From the NCBI GenBank assembly GCA_037039925.1, contig JAXRKP010000411.1, positions 185,001 through 249,000 of the forward strand: 64,000 bases of DNA, read 5' to 3'. The position numbers and the translations under genes are program-made. The notes under the pieces were generated by a model that was given only the letters and a program-made list of their open reading frames with translations, was not told the DNA's origin and searched no databases. Shown in pieces: positions 1 through 20,700 of the stretch. Each line of letters begins with the position of its first letter. The stretch's first letter is position 1. This stretch comes from Doris montereyensis (Eukaryota; Mollusca; Gastropoda; Nudibranchia; Dorididae).

Positions 1-2655
1 CAGGCAAGACATGCTACTAGAAAGTAGGAAATTTGTAAGCCCACGGCTATTAGAGGTAAATATCAAACCAAAAGGAAGAGAAATTAAATTATTAATAGTT
101 TATGGACCAGATGAAGATGCCACCAAAGAAGAAAAAGATACATTCGAAAAGGATTTACAAATAGCTGCAGAGAATCTCAAACACAAACAGGAATTGATGG
201 TTTTAGGAGATTTACACGCTAGAGTAGGCAACAATGTAGAAAAATCAGGAGGAGTAATAGGTAAAGAAGGAGAGACAACAACTTCTCCAAATGGAGAGAG
301 ACTAATAGATTTTTGCCTAAAGAATAATATGAAAATAGCTAACACCTTTTTCCTCATAAAGATATCCACAAATACATAAGAGTAAACGAAGAAAGATGTG
401 AAAAGTCAATGATAGACTACAAAATAGTTAGCAGTTCCCTTTTTACAGTACAATGGATGCTAGAGTAAGCAAAGAAACCTAGTGATTGCCAAAATGAGAT
501 TATTAACTGAAGAAAACAAACAGAAAAGGAAAGAGAAGAAAGCTACTAAACTCAAAATAGAAGAACTAAATATACCAATTGGAAAACAAATGTACCAATC
601 CAGGATAAAAAGAATTATCAGTGAAAGGCCGATGGATCTGAAGGAGAGCACAATAGAAGAAAAGTGGCAAATAAAGAAAACTCCTCAGTTGTCAAATTAA
701 AGGAGATAGAAAAAGAACAGCATGGCGGATTGAGAATGTCAAGACTAAGATCAAAGATAAGAAAGATGCCTGGAAGAAATACTTGCAAACAAAGAGACCA
801 GAAGATAGGATAGATTACGTGAGTAAAAGAACTATCGCCAAAGAGGAAGTTAGGAAAGCAAAACAGGAACAGTGGGAAGAGTTTGGACAAAGACTTCAAG
901 AAAGCTATCAAGGAAATCAAAAGCTGTTCTGGGGAGTTATGAAGAGCATGAGAAAGACCAAAGCATGCCCAATACGACAGGAGACAGCAAAATCATGGAA
1001 ATGTGGAGGAATTATTTTCAACAATTACATAATCCCCCAGAACATATGAAACAAGGAGTACATATCGATTATTAAGAGTAACAAGTAATCGAGATGAGAC
1101 AGCTGAAGATGTAGATATCTCAATGGAAGAACTTCAAACAGCTATAAGAAAAGTGAAGTTAGGAAAAGCCACAGGAGCAGATCAAGTGTATCCAGAAATG
1201 ATTAAAAATTCAAGGGAGAGAGGCAGACAAACTACTACATGCAATATGTCAACAAGCATGGAAGTCCAAACAGGTGCCAGACGACTGGAAAAAGGGAACG
1301 GTAGCACCAATACATAAGAAAGGATCAACTATGGAATGCTCAAACTATAGAGCGATATCACTACTTACCGTACCAGGAAAAATGTATGCCAGGATTCTGA
1401 AAATGAGACTAAGGAAAAGAGTAGAGGATCAGATTGAAGAGCATGAGAGTGGATTTAGACCAGGAAGAAGTGTACAAGATCACATATTTACAATTAGACA
1501 AATAATAGAAAAATTCCTTGAGATGACACTAACTTGCACCTGTGTTTTATTGACTTAGAAAAGGCATTTGACATTGTGATGAGGGACAAACTATGGCATT
1601 CTTTTAAAAGAACACAACGTAGAAAATATTTTTAGAAGCCATTAAACGTTTTTACGATAAACCAACATGTGCAGTGAGAGTAGTTGGAAATGTATTTGCA
1701 GAATTTGATGTAGATATAGGAATAAGACAGGGTTGTATCCTAAGTTCTCTTTATCACATTTATGGATTCAGTCGCAAAGACATCCTCAAGCATGAAGAAA
1801 ATGAATGAAGGTATGTGGAAGCTCAAACCAGTAAATGTATCAATGCTTTCATTTACTGATGATTTAGTTCTGTTTGGAAAATCAGAAAGGGACCTCCAGT
1901 CAAATATCAACATATTGAATAATGAATTAAATAAAAAAGGAATGAGAGTAAATGCAAAGAAAACCAAAACAATGCTAGTAACCAGGGGAGCTAAAACACA
2001 AAATCTTAAATTGGGCAGGAGAATTTAGAACATATTCTAAGCTACAATTACTTAGGAGTAATGATTAACTCAGAGGGAAAGCTAAGAGAAGAAATTAGCC
2101 AGAGAATCAAAAAGGCAACTGCAATATATAACCATCTAGGAAAGGCATTTGTAGGTAAAAAAAAATTGTCAACAAAAACCAAAATGGCAGTATACAATAC
2201 AGTTTATTGTCCTACTCTCCTCTATGGCAGTGAAACCTGGACATTAGACAGTAGATAATACAGTAGAGTGCAGGCAGCTGAGATATCCAAGAAGAGTAGT
2301 AAGGAAAACTAAGAGACAAAATCAGAAACACAACAATAAGAGATCAAACCAAAGCAGATGGTATAAAAACTAAGATAGAAATGAATCAACTGAGATGGTT
2401 TGGGCATGTAAACAGAATGAATGACAATATAATAGCTAAATCAGTATACAGTGCTAAAACTCAAAGTTAAAGACCAAAAGGCAGACCTCGGAGAAAGTGG
2501 GAAGAAGATATAAAAGAGGCACTAACGCAAAGAAATTTAACTTTCACGGAAGGGAACAGAAACTGTCAGGACAGGGCATCCTGAAGAAAGATCATTTCGG
2601 GCATTTAAACCCATACACCGGAAGGTAGAATGGGAGCTGATAAATAAATAAAGAA
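1..2655 (+). mobile_element. Non-LTR retrotransposon (LINE) copy A, decayed, cut by window edge
   Basis: Collinear pieces of an endonuclease/reverse transcriptase polyprotein lie in shifting frames. The endonuclease part (11-379) shows VYGPDEDA, GDLHARVG and NGERLIDFC. The RT part shows GADQVYPEMIKN (about 1177), PIHKKGSTMECSNYR (about 1306-1350), SGFRPGRS (about 1450), FIDLEKAFD (about 1545-1572), RQGCILS (about 1726) and SFTDDLVLFGKSE (about 1850, the F-x-DD catalytic box). A C-terminal stretch (2061-2258) ends in LLYGSETWTLD. At least five frame breaks make it non-functional. The 3' end carries a TAAATAAATAAA tail (about 2640). The endonuclease resembles those annotated as craniofacial development protein 2-like, which suggests an RTE-type or related clade. 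Clade is not resolved by eye. Confidence 0.85.
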
Positions 2656-2967
2656 AGAAGTATGCTCCAACTCTTCTTTGAGCGGTTGTCCCCATTCATG
2701 TTTCATTGTAATAGGCTACAACGAGAAATATGTTTTATCAGTGTCAGGTAAACCTAGAAGAGATGTCTAATATGATGTATTATTTAAAAGAATTACATGT
2801 ATAGAATCTGCACGTACCTTTTAAAATGAATGCACGCTCGCCCTGATTATCAGGCTTCTTTTAAGATTAGATCTACATAATAGTATCCCTGAATAAATAA
2901 AAATCTTGTAATAATAATGATAATATAAATCATAATTCGTTACACGACTGCAGAGTAAAAATTGAGG

Positions 2968-3250
2968 TGTTGGATTCGGTGGCCAGGTGGTTAGGCTGCC
3001 GACTGGGGATCATGAGATTACGAGTTTGAATCCTAGCAAAGCTAGGTCCGACTTCGTGTTCCTTGGGAAAGGCACCTGGCAGTTAATAACACGTATTTCC
3101 TCCATTCAACCCAGGTGCACATGGATACAAGCACTAACTTGGGAGTAAAAATCTGGGTCAGACTAGCGTTCTGTCCAGGGTGTGATTATTATCACATGTT
3201 CCGCTTCACGCTACAGAAACCGGGATACGCTCCGGCTCAACGGGCTGTAA
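2968..3250 (+). mobile_element. tRNA-derived SINE, family A, full-length-like copy
   Basis: The head is tRNA-like, with an A-box-like GGCCAGGTGGTTAGG (2981-2995) and a B-box-like GAGTTTGAATCCT (3022-3034). A body of about 200 bp shared with the other copies follows, including the CCTTGGGAAAGGCA and TTCCGCTTCACGCTA blocks. The A box resembles tRNA-Ser/Leu heads (GGCCGAGTGGTTA). Other copies lie at 11085, 11416, 18620, 32055, 36984 and 53234. Confidence 0.75.
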
Positions 3251-3427
3251 CGGCATGGAAGGAATTTTACTCCTTTTTTTCATGGTAGAGGAAGAATCGG
3301 CAATGGGAGAAAATTTCACAGCCTGCCTGTAAAAAATTGGTTTAAGAACATTACTTCGATAAAAGAAAAGTTCATAACATGCCGTGCCATATCGAAAGTT
3401 GAAATCAGTTTGAGAAACTTCCACTTC

Positions 3428-3478
3428 CACGGATTGCCGTGTAAAAGTCAGTTTCCTCAAATTCCACGGCCTACCGTG
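3428..3478. repeat. Twin CACGG-N4-CCGTG inverted repeats upstream of PCNA
   Basis: Two short hairpin-capable motifs of the form CACGG N4 CCGTG lie at 3428-3441 and 3465-3478, each followed by TAAAA. They are 37 bp apart and end 235 bp before the PCNA start codon. They may be a regulatory pair or remains of a small repeat. Confidence 0.5.
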
Positions 3479-3529
3479 TAAAACCAAAAACTACCCTTTT
3501 ACAAAAATAGCAACTTCCGCTCTCCCAAA

Positions 3530-12514
<8,985 letters not shown>

Positions 12515-12526
12515 ACCTCTGGGAGA

Positions 12527-12662
12527 TTTGAAAACTTTTCAGCCATCATTACATTTTCTCACTTGTACTTTTCCTCATCACCTGCTTCTATCTCTTTGAA
12601 AACTTTTCAGCCATCATTACATTTTCTCACTTGTACTTTTCCTCATCACCTGCTTTTATCTC
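12527..12662 (+). repeat. 68 bp tandem duplication in the PCNA 3' UTR
   Basis: Copy 1 (12527-12594) and copy 2 (12595-12662) are almost identical, differing by a C/T near each end. They begin 13 bases after the PCNA stop. Confidence 0.9.
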
Positions 12663-12802
12663 TCCCCTTCCCTCATCACCTCATCAATCATAATTGAATT
12701 GTCATGGGATACATTTTTTATCATAGTCTAGTGACCATTGGGCAATGGCTATAAAAGATTATGCTGAAACTAATGAAACCATGTGTGCATAGAAGTGTAA
12801 GT

Positions 12803-12808
12803 AATAAA
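12803..12808 (+). terminator. PCNA polyadenylation signal AATAAA
   Basis: Canonical AATAAA about 290 bases after the PCNA stop, followed by a TTGT-rich stretch. It is the first such signal downstream. Confidence 0.6.
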
Positions 12809-12879
12809 TCATCTTGTGTCAAAAGAATATCTTGTTTGATATTGTTTCTTCAATGTTGTATTAAAACTTAATTTAATTT

Positions 12880-13225
12880 GTTTGTCTCTTCTGTCCAGTC
12901 TACTTCTTTCTGTATCTCTTATGTGTTGTTGGCGGGGGCTGCTGGTAGGTCCTAATTTTCTCCTGTCACTCTTATTTATACTTTCATGCTGTTTCACCCT
13001 GAGATCACCGCAAATGGTGGATGGGGTAAATTTCAATTAAAACAAACTTTTGTGTTTTGATTGTGCCATAGGAGATGGTTCAAATTGATAGGTGCTGTTG
13101 GTAAATCCTTACTTCTTTCCTTTCACTTTTACAGCTTATTTTCATCTTCCTGATTCCTCTTATTAGTCTTAATCTACCCTGAGACGACCGCATATGGTAG
13201 ATAAGGTAAATTCCAATCAAACAAT
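12880..13225 (+). repeat. Dispersed repeat D, two tandem copies
   Basis: Two units about 180 bp apart share a pyrimidine-rich lead followed by CCTGAGAYSACCGCAWATGG and TRGATRRGGTAAATT. The same core occurs at 16460, 16605, 16928, 35655 and 44640. The family's nature is unknown. Confidence 0.6.
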
Positions 13226-13685
13226 CCGTGGAGATACGTTCATTTTTGTATCGTACCGTAGTCACTGTGTAATTGCACAAATGTGTGCTAAGTAAAATAT
13301 ATATAAAGTATCCATAAATGCATGCCGGGTAATAATAATATAGATGCATATTGCACTCAAAACGGATGACATTTGTGAAGTAAACTACCTTCTAACTTAT
13401 TTTATGCATTACAATCAAAGAGAAAGAACGTTAAAATTAGCAGTCTAGCTTTATTTCCCTTAGTTACCTCAGTGTTTTAGAAACAACAATAAAATGGACC
13501 AAAACACACGTTGTTAATGTTATATTGTTATGTGCACACACAGTCACAACTTGCTTTTTCACTTTTCTGCGATAAATCACAATTTTTATCATTTATTGAA
13601 ATGAAACTTTTCTTCAATAAACCACACTGGCGATTTTAGTACCTTCGGAGATGGAAAATTGTCTCATAATATTATTAATATGCAG

Positions 13686-13800
13686 ATCACAACCCCCTGT
13701 ACACATTTTAAAGATACCTTGGCTGTTTACAGGGTAGACTGGTCAAAAATTGAAATCATTTAAGTTGTGGATATGGGGTAAAAGAAATCACATAACAATA
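13686..13800 (+). mobile_element. SINE family B, 3' fragment
   Basis: Carries the ATCACAA...TTAAAGATACCTTGGCTGTT and GTTGTGGATATGGGGTAAAA blocks of family B without the tRNA-like head. Confidence 0.6.
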
Positions 13801-16039
13801 CATGTCTGAATTTAGCAGATGCAGAGGAGGATTCTCCATTTATGATTTACATTTTTACAATCGTCTTGTTTTGAAATGAGAAGTCTCACTGAAGAAAACT
13901 TGAAGGCATTGGCATTAGTGTTTCTGTATTATTACATTCCATTTGATGATTGTAAATAGATTTTTTTCCTTTAATTTTGGTATCAAATCAGGGACATATT
14001 TGTGTGCAATTTGTTTAATTTTGGCAATTTTTATAGGCACAATTATTTACACATGTCATTCATTCATTGGCAAATTATTTAACTTTTAGGTTTTAATTCA
14101 GTTTGAAGCACTTGTTTTGATTGTAAGGGTTTTAGTATTATTTATTGATACATTTCAAGTACAACGTAAACTGGAAGTAAGGAAAAACACACTTTACACA
14201 CTGCTGTTTGATAAAAGCAGGACAATTGATAAGCCGATCATATCACGGCAATTAATTTTTTTTGTGGGTTTTACGTTTTATGCACCATCCACTCAAGGAT
14301 AAGATAAGTATTTTAAAACTATAAGTATCAGTATCAAGTATCATAATAAAAATTAATAATAGAGATGTCTATTTTTTTTTATATATGGCCACCAAACTCA
14401 TTTCATACAAATTTGACATCCATCAAGTGTTTCTAATTTTTTACCACACAAGCAATACATATGATTGTATTTGTATCAACACCTGAATCACAATGGTGAA
14501 TAATCACATTTATTAATATTATTTATGTGAAAAAGAGGGCTTTCCCATGGCTAGAATTGTTGATTCAGCAATTTCAATCATTGTCAATATGAAATGCACC
14601 CCATTCTCGGCCAAAACTTAAGTTAAAGGAAGGTTAGTCATTGTTAGGCTGTTACTACATGAATTGTTATTGTTATTGCTAAACTATGCATCACCACAAT
14701 TAATGTTTTTTAGGGATACAGTGGAGAACACTTATAGTCCTGAAATAACGAGAAATCAGTTGAAACGACACTATTCTAAAACCCCTTTATCTTTGTAAAT
14801 AAAATACATGTATTGCTATAGCGCCATCAGACAAACATGTGAGTCGGTTATAACGGAATATTGCTTCTGCTGTGCACATTGCATAAACTAATAAAACCTC
14901 GCCAGTTTAGAAACTTGGTGATCTAGCTGAAACAAAGAATAGGAGAGGCCCTGTGTGCCAACAATGAAGGCCGGAGCGAATGAGTGGGGAGGGTGTGGCA
15001 CTAGTGGCAGTGGCATGCTCAGACAAGCAGAACGCATCGCGTGATTACAGTGATAGTGATGATACATGCAGTGATACTGATAGGCCAGCCTAGATCTACC
15101 ACTATATCAATTATCAGTATCAGTACCATGCCTCTCACTTCTCCGATGCCGGGATGGAGAGGTCAGTGCTGTGATGGATGGAATGTGTGGGCAAGGTGTA
15201 GTGTGTACCCGATGTGCGTAAGCACACGAAACGCACCGCATGATTTGAATTGTAGGCCTTGTCTGTGCTGACACTACTGACAGTGACACTGAAGGAATTG
15301 TAAAGGAAAGGTAAAAGTTTCACATTCACTTGGACATTATGGTGCCACATGGTCAAACTCAAACAAAAGTAAAAATTTACATAGGAGAGGGAATTTTGCA
15401 CTGTCACTTAAATTACACCTAAAACTTGAAAGCTATTTTCTCCCTAAATTTAAATAAACACAAAGTAGGCTTGCAGATTCAAATTATCATTAAGTATTAA
15501 GCAGTCACTCCTGTGTCAATGTCACTGATGACATCAAAATCCAAGTGTATGTGACTTGTAAAAAGTTGTAATGTATTGTTAATGTGAGTAATTGACCTAC
15601 TTCATTCAAAGTGTTGCTAGTTATGATCATGATATTTAATTGGGGATCAAAGTTATCAGTATCAGTTATCCTCCAACTTACTCTACATAGTATTTTGACC
15701 ATTTACCTAAGATTAAGATTAAGTAAGTGGATTAATTCCAAATTCAACTTTCAAGTAAAGTGTAAACTTATCAATGTTTTCTGGAATATTATAGTTATAG
15801 GTCATCGTGTTAGATAATAATTAATAGTAGTAGTTTGCGCAGTTTGTTTTTCGATTTGAAAAGGTTGGCAGCTGCGTTTTCTCAGTTCAGAAGTGGAGAA
15901 GACCAACAACAAATCCTGCATTGGTCAATGGTTTAGACTAAACTAAATTGGCTCTGTGGCAGAAAACAACACAAGTAACATGACATGTAATATTAATACT
16001 AATAGTATAGTAGTATTTATAATTATAGTACTAATCCTG
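13801..16039. other. Intergenic DNA, no gene recognised
   Basis: AT-rich. Contains loosely similar segments at about 14960-15060 and 15160-15260 (AACGCAYCGCRTGATT) and recurring TTATCAGTATCAGT motifs. No conserved coding sequence is seen. Confidence 0.5.
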
Positions 16040-16165
16040 GAACTGGAAGGCCAGTCAGTGAAATATGTTTAGTGTCATCGGGAGTACATTTTGTACCACA
16101 AGGAATAGTGTTGGATCCACTCGTTACCTGATTTTCATCAATGACCTAGGGGAAAAAACTCGAGG
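16040..16165 (+). mobile_element. LINE reverse-transcriptase fragment
   Basis: Translation gives SSGV, then PQGIVLDPLV, then after a one-base shift YLIFINDLG. This is the RT motif usually written SGVPQGSVLGPLLFLIFIND. Short and frameshifted; clade cannot be assigned. Confidence 0.6.
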
Positions 16166-16264
16166 TAGTCAAAGCAAAAAAACCTTGATTCTTTTGACAA
16201 TATGAATATGAAATTATGATTGATAGATAGCTCAGTGTTTAGGGAAATTTCAAAACAAGATGCA

Positions 16265-16430
16265 AAATCTTTCCACACCGCCTTTACTTTCGCAGAGTCC
16301 GAGTAGACCTAGCTACCCATTTCTCTGCTGAGTCGACAGAAGGGCCAGAAAAATTTGCCAAAACTTGGGTCTCCTGCGTGGTAGTCAGACGCTCTAGCGA
16401 CTTATCTACCGTCGCCTCAGTCTCTTAGTC
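16265..16430 (-). mobile_element. Possible tRNA-derived SINE
   Basis: Reversed, the segment reads TAGATAAGTCGCTAGAGCGT then CTGACTACCACGCAGGAGAC. This resembles a tRNA A-box and anticodon arm with a decayed B region. It has no intact cloverleaf. Confidence 0.35.
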
Positions 16431-16459
16431 TTAGTACATGTACTCTAAACAAGAACATG

Positions 16460-17070
16460 AGGAATGAACTTCCATCAAGTCGCTAACTTGAAATCATTGC
16501 ATATGGTGCATGGGGAAACTTGGTAAGTAGTGGTAGGTAGGCCTGATAATGATAACACTAACAACACATCTGTCTTGGCTCCATGGCATTAGCCCAGGAG
16601 TACGTAGAGAGAGGAGTGGTGATCTCAGAGTGAATTAAAAGGAAACAGCAGGATGAAAGAAAAAGATATGAAACAGTGAATGGAAAGAAGTGAAGTAGGG
16701 TAGGACCTAACTACTACATAATATAATAATTAATATATAATATAAAACTAAAGGAGCAGTAAAGTAACAATACAGTAAGATGAGAAGTGAAACATCAATA
16801 CATTATAGTATACAGTACAGTATATAGTAGGCCTACATGATGATAATGTATGTGTAGTCTTAGCAGTAAAATAGTACACACTGATTAAATATGGGAGGTT
16901 TTTGTCTGATTAACTAAGTTTAATTGAAACTTACCCTGTTCACCACATGCAGCGATCTCAAGATGAATACAAATTAAGAAGAAACAGCATGATGGATTGG
17001 AAGAGAAGTGAAAGGAAAGACGTGGAAGCTACCACTACCAGAACATCCGCCAACAGCCCACACACGAGAG
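16460..17070. repeat. Dispersed repeat D, three degenerate copies
   Basis: Copies at about 16460-16530 (+), 16605-16720 (-) and 16928-17050 (-) carry the GCATATGGTGCATGGGGAAA or CCCTGTTCACCACATGCAGC core and an AAGAAACAGCATGATGGATT type body. Intervening DNA is unassigned. Confidence 0.5.
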
Positions 17071-17596
17071 GGAACATATTTGAATTTGATTTGAATAATT
17101 CATTGATATTAATGAAACATTTGTCATATTTTCAATGACATTGCCAAATAACAGAGTCGACTTACTAATAGTAATTACTAACTAGGAATGAAAACAAACA
17201 AAAGTAGAGCAGAAAAAAATATCTCTGAATGATGAATGAATATCGACCACAAATAATTTGTAGGTTGTCAAATATGCAAAACAATGCTGTTTATTTCTTC
17301 GTATTATTACTCTCACATTAATTATGTCATTTGCACCAAGTTTTAAAAAAATGTATGTATATGTACATTCAACACAGTCATTGACATTGACAAAAACAGC
17401 CCTTAGGACAGATAAACGTTCTAAACATCATTCAATTCCACTCATTTCTGTAGCAAAAGATTGAGGTCTTGTGTGCTTATACTACTACAGAATAACTGAA
17501 CTTGCTATCACATTTTTGCATTCATTCTATTTGTGAAATCTACATGCTTGCCTATCATGTAATACAACAAAAAAAACAAAAAAGCAATTTGTTTTA

Positions 17597-17713
17597 TTAT
17601 TCAATTTCAATTTGAGCTCCCACTGCTGCCAACGTTTCCTTCAATTTTTCAGCCTCTTCTTTGGAAATATCAGCACGCACAATCTGTGGCGCAGACTCAA
17701 CAAATTTCTTTGC
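17597..17713 (-). CDS. MRPL12: MRPL12 last exon
   Basis: Acceptor reads CTTTAG on the minus strand. Codes AKKFVESAPQIVRADISKEE to GAQIEIE and TAA. AATAAA starts immediately after the stop. Confidence 0.93.
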   Translation of the reverse strand, partial: AKKFVESAPQIVRADISKEEAEKLKETLAAVGAQIEIE

Positions 17714-20700
17714 CTAAAGAAAGAAAGAACAAAAACAAATTAAAAATATAGAAATGCCTCCAAGGAGCTCACTGAGTAAGTTTTTTAGTGGCTACATGTA
17801 CCACTACCACAGAATCAGGACATGGGATTTGGGAAGCTTGCTTCGATTTCCTGCAGAGGGCAAAAACATTTAAGCGTTTGCATGACATTGGAAGAAGGGG
17901 AGAGGGGTTGTTAATGTTTGGATACGAAGGGATTAACTTCCTTTAAGGATTGTGCTCTTTCTTAATGTTTTCATTTGCGGTTTATCCAACATCTGCCTTT
18001 ATGTTTGAACAGCCTTCTTCATTCAGTGGGTTACCTCACACTTCCATGTTCTCCCATCAACATGGAATTGGAATCATTCCCAACTCCCACACTCCAGAGG
18101 CTCCAGTCATCTATTCTCGCACCTAGTCTATGTGCTCCGTGCAACCCAAATAGACTGTGCCAGTAAAATATGATACATGTATTAATAGCAGATGCAGATA
18201 ATAATGATATCATGTGTACATCAGAATCTAATCTAACACTGTCTATACAACAATTAAAATCAAATGCCTTTGCCCTGTGAGGTGGGTTCAACTGTATTTA
18301 TTATTGTATGACCATGAGTATGAGGTTTTCATTTTGTTTTTCAAATCAAAAGCCTTGCACATACCTGCAGTACTTGCAAACTTTAAATGCATTGATGATG
18401 ACTGAGCATAATATTTGTCTTGATTTTTACTGTATTCTTGGAAGTCCAAATCTAGATTTTTATTTCCCATTACTTTTTTTCTTCTGAGTGTTCGTTTTGA
18501 TTGTATAAATAAATAATAAATACCTGTTTCAGTGTCTCCTTTACCATGGTTGATACCAAGCAATCTTTGTAATTAATCTTTTTCAAGAAGATATATTAAA
18601 GTTTCATTCTAGGCCCTTAAGGCCTATAGAGCCGGAGTTTATCCCGGTTTCTATAGCGTGAAGCGGAACAAGTGACAATAATCACCACCTGGCGAGGATG
18701 CTAGTCTAACGCAGGTTTTTACTCCCAAGCTAGTGCTTACATACCCATTTGCACCTGGGTAGAGTGGGGAAATGCGTGTTAAATGTCTTTCCCAAGGAAC
18801 ACAACATCGGACCTGGCTTTGCTAGGAACTCGGGACCTCATGATTCCCAGTCCGGAATCCTAACCGCTCGGCCAACGACGTCACTCAAAAAGATATAAAT
18901 ATAATAATTGTGCTAATTCGATGATGTGGTAAGTGAAATTTCAACTTCATACAGATTATTCATGTGAATTCAAAGTGAAAAAAAAAATACCAGGACGGCA
19001 ATTTGACATGTATTATGACTACTGGTTAAGTTATTTAAATGTATGTTTTCAAAAAAACTAGAAATATTCTGTCAGTTAATAGATGGGAAATTTCAATTGC
19101 TCTAAAAAGACAGTCCTCACTTAATTCCCTATCAATGTTTGATAAGAGTTTATTGGTAAGAATCAAGGACATTCCATTCAAAAAATCATAACTTAGTAAC
19201 CGTTTGGAATATCATCATGAAATTTTCAACTACTGCCTCATACTCATTGCTAGATCTAGCTCTATCATCGTCTGACTCAACACTCTCTGTTGAACTGTTA
19301 GAATCATCACTTTCAGCTAAATATTCATCCCTAAGTCGTCATCATGTCTATGCACTTCAATCTCATCATCAGAATCCATTCTCAACCACAATGAAATATG
19401 GTCGCGACGAAAAATTGAAAACAAATAAAGAATTCATGCGGTAGTTTGAGAAGAAAAAATTCACAGATTGAGATCAGCCATTACAGAATCGAGGGCGCTA
19501 CTCCCGAATAACTATAGTCACGTAGCTTTTTGCTTTCGCTCCTTAAAACTCGGTACATTGTGAATTCAACTTAAGTCGGACTTAGCAATGGCAATGCATT
19601 CAGAAGTTTCGATTTAAGTCGAAAATAGCAAGTTAACGGTTAAACATGGGTGAAAAGCTATTGTGAAAGTTTAAATTAAGACATTCATTGAGAGGATATT
19701 GTGATGTCAATGGCAGAACAGACAGCTGCTGCTATCTTGAGATGGTAAAACAGACTGATATTGTCTTAAAAATCAGGATTTTTGCTGACTTCGATAGGTA
19801 TTATCATTATAATTTTTTTGATTTTGTCAGAAATTGGACTTAGCTTTCTACTGATATCGGATAGAACTTTGTTGGCATCAAAAAATGATTGAGTCGAAAT
19901 ACTTTAAAAAGCTCTCAATCAAACTATAAATATGGAAGACATGACTCACAGGTATCAATGGAAAGGTTAAATCTTTAATTAAAAAAAACTTAACCTGAAT
20001 GCACCAATCAAATGCTGATGCAAGCGATGAGCCAAGACAGATGAAAGGATAAACGACATGTCCCTGAAATCTTGATATGTGCTGAGAAAATGGGCAGGTA
20101 GTTTACCTTTTTCAGCATGTGATATAAACATAATATCATGCTGTTGTAAATAAAATCTAACATACCAGTCACACACCATTGAAAAGGTCTAGAATAGATT
20201 TTTTCATCTGTATAGGTTTTTAAAATTCATTATCTGTTAACTTTGAGCACTATGACGATATCATAATCATACATAATCAACGTTCTTCTTTAGCGATATC
20301 AGTTATTTTGACTGCAAACAGCAGCCGGTTCGAACTACCTAATATATATGTGTATATCTCTCTTTGCCTCTCTGCTTGTCTCTACATGTGTGGTCATCTG
20401 ATACTAATACAAGATTTCTCAATATATAATATGCCAAAGTCGTGTTTTCAAGTGAGCTCTTATCAAAATTGATGTTATAGTAGTTATAGTACTGACAATA
20501 TCACCAATAACACTGGGCGGTGCAAACTCTAATTGTATCCTTGGCAGTGAATGGTGAGCACAAATAACATACCCATCCATTGCCCATGGGAGAAAGCTCC
20601 TCACTACATATCAGTTTATCTTAACAATCTGCCATGAATGACAAACTGTGGTTTACTTTTCTCTGCACAAATAACTTACCTGAACGAGATTGAGGCCTTC

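Larger units (their letters stand above)
17714..20679 (-). other. MRPL12 last intron
   Basis: Contains a SINE-A copy (18620-18885) and a possible piggyBac-like relic (19150-19480). No other gene is recognised. Confidence 0.6.

Noticed and set aside
2968..3040. tRNA gene
   Set aside because: A- and B-box-like motifs are present, but the stems do not pair and a shared SINE body follows. The same was concluded at 16.3 and 38.4 kb.
14945..15290. Possible duplication of 14.96-15.06 kb at 15.16-15.26 kb
   Set aside because: Only short blocks match by eye (such as AACGCAYCGCRTGATT). The rest is too diverged to claim a repeat.
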